The notes: generated by a model from the sequence alone, not told the origin. 5,275 nt of DNA from Chloroflexota bacterium (GCA_016189825.1 JACPRR010000261.1:1-5275), one strand, 5' to 3'; counted from the first letter of the stretch, positions 1 to 5,193 are shown. Numbers and translations are program-made.

Positions 1-575
1 AGCGTCTTGGCCTTGATCCTTCTGAGAGCGGACACGATATCACAGTCATGGCTGGCTGCTGAGCTCTTCCAGGCCCACACTCCGGCTTTTGCCTGATCCT
101 CGTTCACCCTGGCTAGCAGCTCCGGACTGACATTTACGTAGTGCTGTCTCAGGTCTTCGAGGGTACGAGGGATCGGCACACAATTCTTGTCCAGGCGTGC
201 CCTCGTGGCAGCCATGGCGAGCCGGTGTTCCTCCTCTGTCTCGCGGCAGGGACAACCTACGAGAACCAGCCGGCGTATTCTGTCCGGGTACTCAGCCGCT
301 AATTGCACAGCGATAATGGCGCCCACCGAATTGCCTATCAAAGAAGCCCTGCCGAGGCCGGCCGCCGTCATGAAGTCAACCACACTTGCAGCGTAGTCTT
401 TGACCCTGTACTCTCGGGAAGGCTTACCGGAATCTCCCTGGCCCATGGTATCCAGGGCGTATATGGCGTTGCTCTTCGCCAGTGGTCCGATGACCCGAGA
501 CCAGGACCAGACTGAGCTGGCATTGCTGTGCAATAGTACGATTGGCGCACCCTGGCCAAGCGCTTGGAAGTGCAT
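1..575 (-). CDS. alpha/beta hydrolase fold protein, 3' end cut by window edge
   Basis: The frame reads open from ATG at 575-573 to the left edge, giving 191 complete codons with no stop. The protein looks like an alpha/beta hydrolase: a strand leading to PIVLLHSNASS (residues 11-21, oxyanion-loop region, with HS where most members have HG), LDTMGQGDSGKP (41-52, the usual D-x-x-G-x-G-x-S turn), and the nucleophile elbow GNSVG with Ser83, followed by EYPDRIRRLVLVG (95-107). The start of the cap region is present. The acid and His of the triad would lie beyond the window. The substrate cannot be told; esterase, C-C hydrolase and haloalkane-type members share these motifs. Upstream in the same frame, IELPDGK still looks like family sequence, but the only codons there before an in-frame TGA (632-630) are non-ATG, and ATG 575 has no visible Shine-Dalgarno. 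The original start may therefore be lost, with translation now depending on re-initiation after the stub at 593-733. The fold is confident; the start and function are not. Confidence 0.85.
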   Translation of the reverse strand, partial: MHFQALGQGAPIVLLHSNASSVWSWSRVIGPLAKSNAIYALDTMGQGDSGKPSREYRVKDYAASVVDFMTAAGLGRASLIGNSVGAIIAVQLAAEYPDRIRRLVLVGCPCRETEEEHRLAMAATRARLDKNCVPIPRTLEDLRQHYVNVSPELLARVNEDQAKAGVWAWKSSAASHDCDIVSALRRIKAKT

Positions 576-592
576 TTTGCCGTCAGGCAGTT

Positions 593-733
593 CTATGTTG
601 CTATCCTTGACCCTGGTGTCCCGAACCTGTCACGTTCGCGCCTTCCCGGGAATCGATTGACCCAGTAGTGAAGCTCCTCGTCCGGGTTTCTAACCAGGTG
701 GGCATGGGCGTCAATGACTTCGAAGTCTTTCAT
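593..733 (-). pseudogene. N-terminal remnant of a TIM-barrel amidohydrolase (46 codons)
   Basis: ATG at 733-731 opens a 46-codon frame that ends at TAG 595-593. It starts MKDFEVIDAHAHL, the first metal-binding strand (H-x-H, His10 and His12) of amidohydrolase-2 family enzymes, and continues to FPGRRERDRFGTP (residues 28-40), which resembles the segment that follows in this family. Such enzymes usually have around 250-350 residues, so almost all of the barrel is missing. The start is well formed: GAGAGG at 746-741 lies 7 nt before the ATG, and a good promoter and leader lie upstream. The frame closes 18 nt before the ATG used by the hydrolase, and the two are in different frames, related by a -1 shift. 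I infer that a deletion joined the 5' end of an amidohydrolase gene to a hydrolase gene. A functional leader peptide derived from it is possible. No canonical slippery heptamer was seen in the overlap. Confidence 0.6.
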
Positions 734-751
734 GACCTGGCCTCTCGTCCG

Positions 752-774
752 GCCGGAGCGTGAATAGCTCCGGC
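752..774 (-). promoter_or_regulatory. Leader hairpin upstream of the amidohydrolase stub
   Basis: Perfect 8-bp inverted repeat, GCCGGAGC (752-759) and GCTCCGGC (767-774), with a 7-nt loop. It falls in the transcribed leader, between the predicted start site near 849 and the Shine-Dalgarno at 741-746. It has no T-tract, so it is not a classical terminator. It may stabilise the messenger or affect ribosome loading. Confidence 0.45.
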
Positions 775-855
775 AGCACTCAAAGTATACTCCGCCATGT
801 GGCCGCCGCGTCTGAGGTACGAGTAGTGTTGCTGGGAACCCTGGGAAACGGCGAC

Positions 856-884
856 AAGATAGCATTGTCCCTTTTCGTTGTCAA
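856..884 (-). promoter_or_regulatory. Sigma70-like promoter for the stub/hydrolase transcript
   Basis: On the minus strand TTGACA (884-879) matches the -35 consensus exactly. It is followed by a 17-nt spacer and TATCTT (861-856, four of six consensus bases), preceded by TG at 864-863, which is the extended -10 arrangement. Transcription would start near 849, giving a leader of about 115 nt before the ATG at 733. This is the best promoter match in the window. It sits between the cytochrome gene's end and the stub, with the right orientation for both downstream frames. Confidence 0.65.
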
Positions 885-895
885 CGGCGTTGACA
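879..895. promoter_or_regulatory. Perfect 17-bp palindrome over the -35: candidate operator
   Basis: TGTCAACGGCGTTGACA is a perfect dyad, with 8-bp arms around a central base. One arm contains the whole -35 hexamer of the minus-strand promoter at 856-884. This position suits a dimeric repressor that blocks RNA polymerase. Size and symmetry fit GntR-, TetR- or LacI-type sites in general, but I cannot name the regulator and none of those families is encoded in this window. Confidence 0.5.
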
Positions 896-896
896 T

Positions 897-926
897 ATGG
901 AGAGGGAGGCGGCTGGCCCCCTCCAT
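897..926 (-). terminator. Possible terminator hairpin after the cytochrome gene
   Basis: The minus-strand RNA can pair ATGGAG (926-921) with CTCCAT (902-897), extended inward by G-runs against C-runs around a short loop. It lies about 40 nt past the stop at 967 and just before the next promoter, which is where a terminator is expected. No T-tract follows, so intrinsic termination is uncertain. Confidence 0.35.
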
Positions 927-966
927 CTTCGCAGGTCAGCTTCGCAGCCGGGGCGCGTTGCCGGGG

Positions 967-1740
967 CTAGTTGTTGAGCGCCCCCTGGTTGATCCAATCG
1001 GCAACAGACTGAATCTGTGCTGCGGTGAGCGACCCGCCGAACGGCATCTTGGTCACGCCATTGCCGTTGAGCGCCTTGTAGATGAGGCTGGTCGAGGCGT
1101 TGCCCGGCGTCACCACCGCCATCAGGCCGGCATAGGTGGTGAGGCTGACGCCTGCCGGGCCGCCCGAAGCCACGTGGCAACCAACGCAGTTGGCGTTCAG
1201 GAGCGGCCGTATGACAGCGGAGTAGCTGACCAGCGTGGGCGTTGTAGTTGGACTGGTGGTCGTTGTGGGTGTAGTGGTAGGGGTCGTTCCACCCGTGGCG
1301 TCGACGAAGTTGACGCTGACACTAAAGCTGAGGTCGCCCACCGTTGCTGTGCTGGGAGCGGTGAGCGTGGCGACAACCTTGGAGATACCGCCCGGATCGA
1401 GCGTTTTCTGCGAGGCGCCATCGAAGGTCATGGTAAGGGCGCCGGCTGAAGACGGGACGGTGCTCGTCCCGGAAGAAACCGTGACGTCGGCGGTGCCAAT
1501 GTTCTTGACATAAAACGTCTTGGACTGGCTAGAGCCCTGGGGCATGTCGCCGAATTCGATCATGCCGATGGGCTGTGTCGCCGCAGCGTCGGAGAACAAT
1601 GAGATATCGGCAGTTCCGACGATCTTCACATGTGCGTTGATTGTCTTGAGGTAGACAGTTGCTGCGTAACTGATTCCACCGGCGATACTGAGTGCCACAA
1701 TGGATAGCAGACTGATCACGATGAGCTTCGTTCGCTTCAA
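967..1740 (-). CDS. Secreted mono-heme cytochrome c-like protein with Ig-like domain and Thr/Pro stalk
   Basis: I choose the TTG at 1740-1738 as the start because GGAGG (1751-1747) lies 6 nt upstream; an ATG eight codons further out would put this site inside the gene. The 257-residue product begins with a Sec signal (KRTK, then a hydrophobic run, likely cleavage after SYA at residue 26). Next comes a beta-rich region, about 36-148, with FGDMPQGSSQSKTFYVKNIGTADV, split here as FGDMPQGSSQ and SKTFYVKNIGTADV, typical of Ig-like or choice-of-anchor-type domains. A linker of almost only Thr and Pro follows (about 150-170), then a heme domain with CVGCH (Cys185, Cys188, His189) and a likely distal Met232 in TKMPFGG. 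The C-terminal SLTAAQIQSVADWINQGA helix is usual for small cytochrome c domains. Inferred role: extracytoplasmic one-electron transfer on a stalk. There is no visible C-terminal anchor, and if the signal is not cleaved it would be membrane-tethered. The partner is unknown. It lies downstream of, and may be regulated by, the two-component system. Confidence 0.85.
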   Translation of the reverse strand: MKRTKLIVISLLSIVALSIAGGISYAATVYLKTINAHVKIVGTADISLFSDAAATQPIGMIEFGDMPQGSSQSKTFYVKNIGTADVTVSSGTSTVPSSAGALTMTFDGASQKTLDPGGISKVVATLTAPSTATVGDLSFSVSVNFVDATGGTTPTTTPTTTTSPTTTPTLVSYSAVIRPLLNANCVGCHVASGGPAGVSLTTYAGLMAVVTPGNASTSLIYKALNGNGVTKMPFGGSLTAAQIQSVADWINQGALNN

Positions 1741-1746
1741 ATCTCC

Positions 1747-1751
1747 CCTCC
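1747..1751 (-). promoter_or_regulatory. Ribosome binding site deciding the TTG start of the cytochrome gene
   Basis: GGAGG, within a longer purine run, sits 6 nt before TTG 1740-1738. No comparable site precedes the upstream in-frame ATG at 1764. Confidence 0.7.
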
Positions 1752-1765
1752 ATGCACAGACCAAA

Positions 1766-1835
1766 CGTTACGCTTTTGCATCATATTATGCTACCGGCGT
1801 TACGTTTCTGTTATATCAATCTGAGTAGTGTTACA
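1766..1835. repeat. Three GTTAC-core boxes at 32- and 31-bp intervals
   Basis: CGTTACG at 1766-1772, CGTTACG at 1798-1804 and TGTTACA at 1829-1835 are spaced 32 and 31 bp apart, close to three helical turns, so they would face the same side of the DNA. The first two also form a near-perfect inverted pair of 11-mers (1763-1773 and 1797-1807, 10 of 11) around an imperfect palindrome GCATCATATTATGC (1778-1791). The array covers the region upstream of the cytochrome gene and is a plausible regulator-binding array. A similar pair lies at 4094-4129 before the kinase gene. Confidence 0.5.
1783..1815 (-). promoter_or_regulatory. Possible -10 elements for the cytochrome gene
   Basis: Two minus-strand -10-like hexamers are visible: TATAAC (1815-1810, five of six consensus bases) and CATAAT (1790-1785). 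Neither has a good -35 at 16-18 nt, as expected if an activator is needed. I cannot choose between them. The rest of the 182-bp gap at 1741-1922 shows a tandem 9-bp repeat at 1834-1851 and no clear terminator for the response regulator gene. Confidence 0.3.
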
Positions 1836-1922
1836 GAGGATACAAAGGATAGGCCTTCCTAACCAGATGGGTAGGAAATTAGTAGTGAAATAACTGGGAA
1901 AAGCGGACTGATACACTGTGCG

Positions 1923-2573
1923 CTAGCTCTCGCGGCGCGGCGGCACGATGCCCTTGTTGATGGCGTATGCTGCGAGCTGGGTCCGGTTTCTCAATTGGAG
2001 CTTTTCCATCACGTTACGCAGATGGAACTTTACTGTGTTTTCGCTGACCATGAGCCGGCTGGCTATCTCTTTGTTGGGCGAGCCGGCTGCGACCAGGTGC
2101 AGCACCTCGAGTTCGCGCGCCGTCAAGGGCTCTTCGTTCCTGTCGGTCGCGGCGCTTGAGCGCCGCGCGAACTCGGTGATCACGCGGTTCGCGAGGGCAG
2201 GAGTGATGGCGGTCTCACCGCGGTCCAATGTTGACAGCAGGTGGAAGAACTCCTCGGCCTTGAGGTTCTTCAGTATGTAGCCGTCCGCGCCGGAACGGAT
2301 TGCTTCGAATAGGTCCTCGTCTTCGTCGCTTACGGTCAACATCACTATCTTGATGTCCGGCATTTCCGACTTGATGAGCCTGGTCGCCTGGAGCCCGCTG
2401 CAGACCGGCATCTGCTCGTCCATCAATATCACCGTCGGCTTCAAGGCGCGGGCCTTTTCAACCGCTTCGGCGCCGTTGGCGGCCTCGCCGACTACCTCGA
2501 TGTTGCGGGCGGCGAGCAGGCTGGCGATGCCTTTGCGGACCAGTGTGTGATCGTCAACCAGAAGTACTCTCAT
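1923..2573 (-). CDS. NarL/FixJ-family response regulator (receiver + LuxR-type HTH)
   Basis: The start is ATG 2573-2571, chosen because it opens the receiver (MRVLLVDDHTLVRKG) and has AGGAGGTG 7 nt upstream. The product has 216 residues, normal for the family. Receiver: acidic pair Asp7/Asp8, phospho-acceptor Asp52 in ILMDEQMP, Thr80 and Lys102 at the switch positions, all intact. The C-terminal LuxR-type HTH spans about residues 149-205 (LTARELEVLHLVAAG, NKEIASRLMVSENTVKFHL), with the family's Glu and the recognition helix present. Phosphorylation by the overlapping kinase should promote DNA binding in the cytoplasm. Start and stop codons overlap as ATGA with the kinase gene, so the two are translated together. 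The target is not stated by the sequence, but GTTAC boxes before both the kinase and the cytochrome genes are candidates. The signal is unknown. Confidence 0.96.
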   Translation of the reverse strand: MRVLLVDDHTLVRKGIASLLAARNIEVVGEAANGAEAVEKARALKPTVILMDEQMPVCSGLQATRLIKSEMPDIKIVMLTVSDEDEDLFEAIRSGADGYILKNLKAEEFFHLLSTLDRGETAITPALANRVITEFARRSSAATDRNEEPLTARELEVLHLVAAGSPNKEIASRLMVSENTVKFHLRNVMEKLQLRNRTQLAAYAINKGIVPPRRES

Positions 2574-4000
2574 AGCCCAACACCTCCTGACACAGGGACC
2601 TTGAGCTCGACCTTCGTTCCTTGTCCGGGGGCGGAGACCACGTCGAGCGTCCCGTTGATGCACTCAGCTCTTTCCTTCATCGTTCGCAGGCCAAACTGGG
2701 GCCATTCGCCCTTGGGAAGGTGGCTGGCATCGAATCCCTTTCCGTTGTCAGTGATGGTGACCTCGAAAAGGTTTCCCGTGGTTGCCAGCCGCACCCAGGC
2801 ACGTTTGGCCACAGCATGCTTCCTTATGTTGGTGAGCCCCTCTTGCACAATTCGTATGATCTGCACTTCGTGCGCCGGGGACAATGCCGGTGGATTGTCC
2901 TCATCCGTCTCCAGCGTCACCTCCAGGTCGCTCGTCTGAAGGAAATGGGATATGAACTCCTTCAGCGCGGGCACCAGTGCCGTGTTGGCCGTGGCCAATC
3001 TGAGCCCGAGGATGGATTCCCGGACATCGGCATATGCTTCCTGGCAGGTATCCTCAAGCTCCTGGAGTTGAGCACGGGTGGCGTCGAGATGGCCGGAATC
3101 GAGGAAGCTCTTCACTGCCTGTGTCTTGACGTTGATGTAGGACAGCACCTGAGCGACGCCATCGTGCATTTCTCGAGCGATTCGCTCCCGTTCTTCTATG
3201 GCTGCAGCCGCCCGGACCTTCTGGTGCAACTGGGCGTTTTCGATGGCGACGGCGATATGCGTGCCGGTGTTGACCAGCAGGCGTATGTCATCCGAGCCCA
3301 GGCTGCTGCGGTTGCGCGCGCCAATGACAAACACACCTACCACGTTTTCGCCTGACCCCAAAGGCAGGCAGGCGACCAGTTTCATGTCGCCGGCCGCGGT
3401 CCCGGTGTCGAAGAAAGGGGTGGCCGGAAGGTTGTCAATAATGACTGGCTCAGCGGTCAAGGCGGCCCTGCCCACCGGGCCCTCGCCGATCTTGAACCGG
3501 GTCGCGCTCAACGGTCCAAGGCTTTCGCCCCCTCCCGCGGTCGGCGACAACTCGTTGGTCTTCTCGTCCAGCAGGAATATCTCCGCCGCATCCGCCCCGG
3601 TTACCTGGAGGGCCTTATCAAGCGCCTTCTGAAGCACCACGTCCAGGCTCAGCGACTGGTTAACCGCTGAGGCCACCGTGTTCAGCACCGTGAGTTCCTG
3701 GTTGCGCCGTACCACCTGCTTTTGTATTCTTTCGACCTCTCCGAACACGACGCGGGAGAAGGCGTAGGCTGACACGGTGACGACGGTAGCCATGGCAAGG
3801 TTTATCTGCACAGAGTCGTAGGCGCCGCCAAACAAGCTTTGCCGAATCGATTCGAGCGCCCAGAAGAAGAATACGGGACCCGCTACGGCCAGTACTTTGA
3901 GTACCGTCAAGCTCAACGCATCGGCATCGCCGGCGAAGATGTCAGCCACCCGCCCGGCAAGTCGCGCCGCCGTGGTCCTTACTCTAGCAATGATGCTCAT
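2570..4000 (-). CDS. Membrane sensor histidine kinase, GAF domain, NarL/DesK-type (HisKA_3)
   Basis: 476 residues. Two hydrophobic segments (about 32-50 and 66-86) are separated by only some 15 residues, so there is no real external sensor domain. A charged, probably coiled stretch follows (about 86-110), then a GAF domain (about 115-255; GEGPVGRAAL, PLGSGENVVGVFVIG). The HisKA_3 dimerisation motif EERERIAREMHDGVAQVLS carries the phospho-acceptor His279. The HATPase domain is complete: N-box EGLTNIRKHA (Asn391), DNGKGF (Asp418), FGLRTMKERAE (Gly437) and PGQGT (459-462). Known role of the class: autophosphorylation on His, then transfer to a NarL-type regulator, here the gene overlapping by ATGA. 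Sensing is probably through the GAF domain or the membrane segments; the ligand is not deducible. ATG 4000-3998 is the first in-frame start after a stop at 4030-4028 but has no clear Shine-Dalgarno. Two-component assignment is very safe. Confidence 0.96.
   Translation of the reverse strand: MSIIARVRTTAARLAGRVADIFAGDADALSLTVLKVLAVAGPVFFFWALESIRQSLFGGAYDSVQINLAMATVVTVSAYAFSRVVFGEVERIQKQVVRRNQELTVLNTVASAVNQSLSLDVVLQKALDKALQVTGADAAEIFLLDEKTNELSPTAGGGESLGPLSATRFKIGEGPVGRAALTAEPVIIDNLPATPFFDTGTAAGDMKLVACLPLGSGENVVGVFVIGARNRSSLGSDDIRLLVNTGTHIAVAIENAQLHQKVRAAAAIEERERIAREMHDGVAQVLSYINVKTQAVKSFLDSGHLDATRAQLQELEDTCQEAYADVRESILGLRLATANTALVPALKEFISHFLQTSDLEVTLETDEDNPPALSPAHEVQIIRIVQEGLTNIRKHAVAKRAWVRLATTGNLFEVTITDNGKGFDASHLPKGEWPQFGLRTMKERAECINGTLDVVSAPGQGTKVELKVPVSGGVGL
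2581..2588 (-). promoter_or_regulatory. Ribosome binding site of the response regulator inside the kinase gene
   Basis: AGGAGGTG lies within the last codons of the kinase gene, 7 nt before ATG 2573. It fixes the start well downstream of the longest possible frame and supports independent as well as coupled translation. Confidence 0.8.
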
Positions 4001-4035
4001 GCGAGGGATACCCTGTGGCGTCGGGAGTCATCCAT
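3997..4035 (-). CDS. Possible 12-codon upstream ORF ending on the kinase start
   Basis: ATG 4035-4033 opens MDDSRRHRVSLA, whose TGA (3999-3997) overlaps the kinase ATG as ATGA. Because the kinase start lacks a Shine-Dalgarno, coupling from this small frame is possible. The uORF has no strong Shine-Dalgarno either, so it may be chance. Confidence 0.2.
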   Translation of the reverse strand: MDDSRRHRVSLA

Positions 4036-4091
4036 GGCGGCTGTAGCGCCTGGCGGTGTCGCATCCTCCCTACCGCTCACTTCTCACACTT

Positions 4092-4120
4092 ATGTTACAA
4101 ATATGGGCTGCTTATCGCAA
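4092..4120 (-). promoter_or_regulatory. Candidate promoter of the two-component operon
   Basis: TTGCGA (4120-4115), a 17-nt spacer and TAACAT (4097-4092) each match four of six sigma70 consensus bases at ideal spacing. The predicted start is near 4086, giving a leader of about 85 nt. The boxes at 4094-4129 overlap both the -10 and the area just upstream of the -35. Confidence 0.45.
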
Positions 4121-4129
4121 ATATGTAAC
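4094..4129. repeat. GTTAC/GTAAC pair, 31 bp apart, with two CAAATATG repeats
   Basis: GTTAC (4094-4098) and GTAAC (4125-4129) form an inverted pair with centres 31 bp apart. CAAATATG occurs twice (4098-4105 and 4118-4125), exactly 20 bp apart. The whole block sits on the candidate kinase promoter. Core and spacing match the boxes before the cytochrome gene, suggesting a shared regulator, perhaps the response regulator itself. Confidence 0.45.
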
Positions 4130-4188
4130 GGTGAGCTCGCACGAGAAAGGCATGGCCGGCCCCGGGCGGGCGAGGCAGTGCCGCCACG

Positions 4189-4275
4189 ATCCGTGGATTC
4201 CCACCCACGGCTGAAGCCGTGGGCATGGGAATGCGTCCTTCCGCGGAAGGATGCCCCAGGCTTCAGCCTAGGGTA
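4189..4275. repeat. Hairpin-rich repeat unit, copy 1 (REP/IS200-IS605-end-like)
   Basis: The first 40 bases (4189-4228) are identical to 5213-5252. Hairpin A is CCCACGGCTGAAGCCGTGGG (4204-4223), a 9-bp stem on a 2-nt turn, extended by outer arms ATTCCCA (4197-4203) and TGGGAAT (4226-4232). Hairpin B is CCCCAGGCTTCAGCCTAGGG (4254-4273), with one mismatch that becomes a G-U pair in minus-strand RNA; its core is A's core inverted. A third palindrome lies between them. Head-to-head related hairpins are typical of REP/BIME elements and of ends recognised by Y1 transposases, but no transposase is seen here. Being about 100 bp past the crotonase gene's stop, it could also protect or end that transcript. 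Confidence 0.7.
4236..4251. repeat. Perfect 16-bp palindrome inside repeat copy 1
   Basis: TCCTTCCGCGGAAGGA reads the same on both strands. It lies between hairpins A and B and is absent from copy 2, where the equivalent spacer is about 10 nt shorter. Confidence 0.7.
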
Positions 4276-4378
4276 GCGGAGACACCTCAATGGTTCTCTC
4301 ACCATGGCATTGCGGGCGAATCGAGTTACCCCGATATCCACTGATTACGATGCCGGGGCCATGTTCACGACTTGAAGG
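4276..4378. other. Gap between repeat copy 1 and the crotonase gene
   Basis: No gene is supported here. The only structure seen is a weak 5-bp inverted repeat, CCCCG (4329-4333) with CGGGG (4354-4358), separated by 20 nt and without a T-tract; I do not call it a terminator. Together with 4001-4188 and the repeat, this makes a gene-free stretch of 378 bp. Confidence 0.5.
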
Positions 4379-5188
4379 CTACTGGCCCTTGAACACAGGA
4401 GTTCGCTTTTCCACGAAAGCCATGGCTGCCTCTTCGTGGTCTTTCGTTCCCCGCAAGTAGTTGACGGCGAAAGCCTCGTGTCGCAGTTGCGTAGTCAGAT
4501 CGTTTCTCAACCCCTGGTGGAGAAGCCTCTTCGACACGCGGACGGCCAGAGGCGGCAACGCCTTGATGGTTTCGGCAATCTCGTAGGTCACCTTCATCAA
4601 GTCGCCCGCCGGAACCACCCGGTTTACCAGCCCGATTTCCTTCGCCTCAGCGGCGTCGACCATGCGGGCGGTCAGTACCAACTCACAGGCCATCCCCAGC
4701 CCGACGAGGCGTGGCAAGTAGTAGGTGGACCCCATCTCGGGACTGATGCCGACGGCTGCAAAGGGCAACCGGAACCTGGCCTCTGTCGACGCGATCCTCA
4801 TGTCGCATCCCAGGGTGATAGTGCAACCCCAGCCAATGGCTAGGCCGTTTACCGCGGCGATAACCGGCTTCCGCACGGCCGCGAGCGCCAGGGGTGCTCT
4901 CTCGTTGAAGTCATCAGTCATGTCGTCGATCATGCCCTGTCTTCTTTCCTCGATCTTGCCAAGGAAGCGTTCCTTGATGTCGGCGCCGGCGCTGAAGGCG
5001 CGGCCGGCCCCGGTGATGACCACGACGCTGATGCTCTCATCTTTTTCCACCAGCCCGAGGACGTCTAATATCTCCTCGGTCATCTTGTTGTTGAGAGCGT
5101 TGAGCCGCTCGGGGCGGTTCAAGTTGATGGTGGCAATGCCGTTTCGACTTTCCAGCTCGAGCGTCTCGAAGTTGCTGGCGGTGGGCAT
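4379..5188 (-). CDS. Enoyl-CoA hydratase/isomerase (crotonase) family protein
   Basis: 269 residues, the normal size for a single-domain crotonase, starting at ATG 5188 with AAGGAGGT 5 nt upstream. Acyl-CoA binding and oxyanion-hole segments are clear: NRPERLNALNNKM (24-36), GAGRAFSAGADIKE (60-73), and NGLAIGWGCTITLGCDMRIAS (114-134, split NGLAIGWGC and TITLGCDMRIAS). The middle of that loop has Trp120 where many members have Gly. The two glutamates of classical hydratases seem replaced, by Thr123 and by Phe143. Instead Glu151 in GISPEMGSTYYLPRLVG stands where delta3,delta2-enoyl-CoA isomerases and related members keep their catalytic acid. I infer an isomerase-like or other crotonase reaction on a CoA thioester in the cytoplasm rather than plain hydration; the substrate is unknown. 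No partner beta-oxidation gene is visible, and repeats lie on both sides. Family is near certain, exact reaction is not. Confidence 0.95.
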   Translation of the reverse strand: MPTASNFETLELESRNGIATINLNRPERLNALNNKMTEEILDVLGLVEKDESISVVVITGAGRAFSAGADIKERFLGKIEERRQGMIDDMTDDFNERAPLALAAVRKPVIAAVNGLAIGWGCTITLGCDMRIASTEARFRLPFAAVGISPEMGSTYYLPRLVGLGMACELVLTARMVDAAEAKEIGLVNRVVPAGDLMKVTYEIAETIKALPPLAVRVSKRLLHQGLRNDLTTQLRHEAFAVNYLRGTKDHEEAAMAFVEKRTPVFKGQ

Positions 5189-5193
5189 GGTTG

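Noticed and set aside
593..635. Programmed -1 frameshift joining the stub to the hydrolase
   Set aside because: The frame relation would fit, but no slippery heptamer is seen and the joined protein would still lack most of the amidohydrolase barrel.
890..895. Plus-strand TTGACA as a promoter
   Set aside because: It is the mirror half of the palindrome; no -10-like hexamer lies at the right distance and no plus-strand gene follows.
760..1449. 229-codon plus-strand open frame opposite the cytochrome gene
   Set aside because: Composition is Arg/Gly/Ala-rich with no recognisable domain, and it is antisense to a gene with a clear signal peptide and heme motif. It is a shadow of GC-rich coding sequence.
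2574..2663. Longer N-terminus for the response regulator
   Set aside because: The added 30 residues are charged and unlike any receiver, overlap the kinase frame, and bypass the strong Shine-Dalgarno at 2581-2588.
2621..3355. 244-codon plus-strand open frame opposite the histidine kinase
   Set aside because: It lies entirely within the antisense of an intact kinase with all catalytic boxes and shows no domain of its own.
4090..4341. Small open frames over the repeat units, sharing the peptide SVDSHPRLKPWAW
   Set aside because: They arise only because the repeat DNA is translated; the peptide recurs with the repeat and has no start signals.
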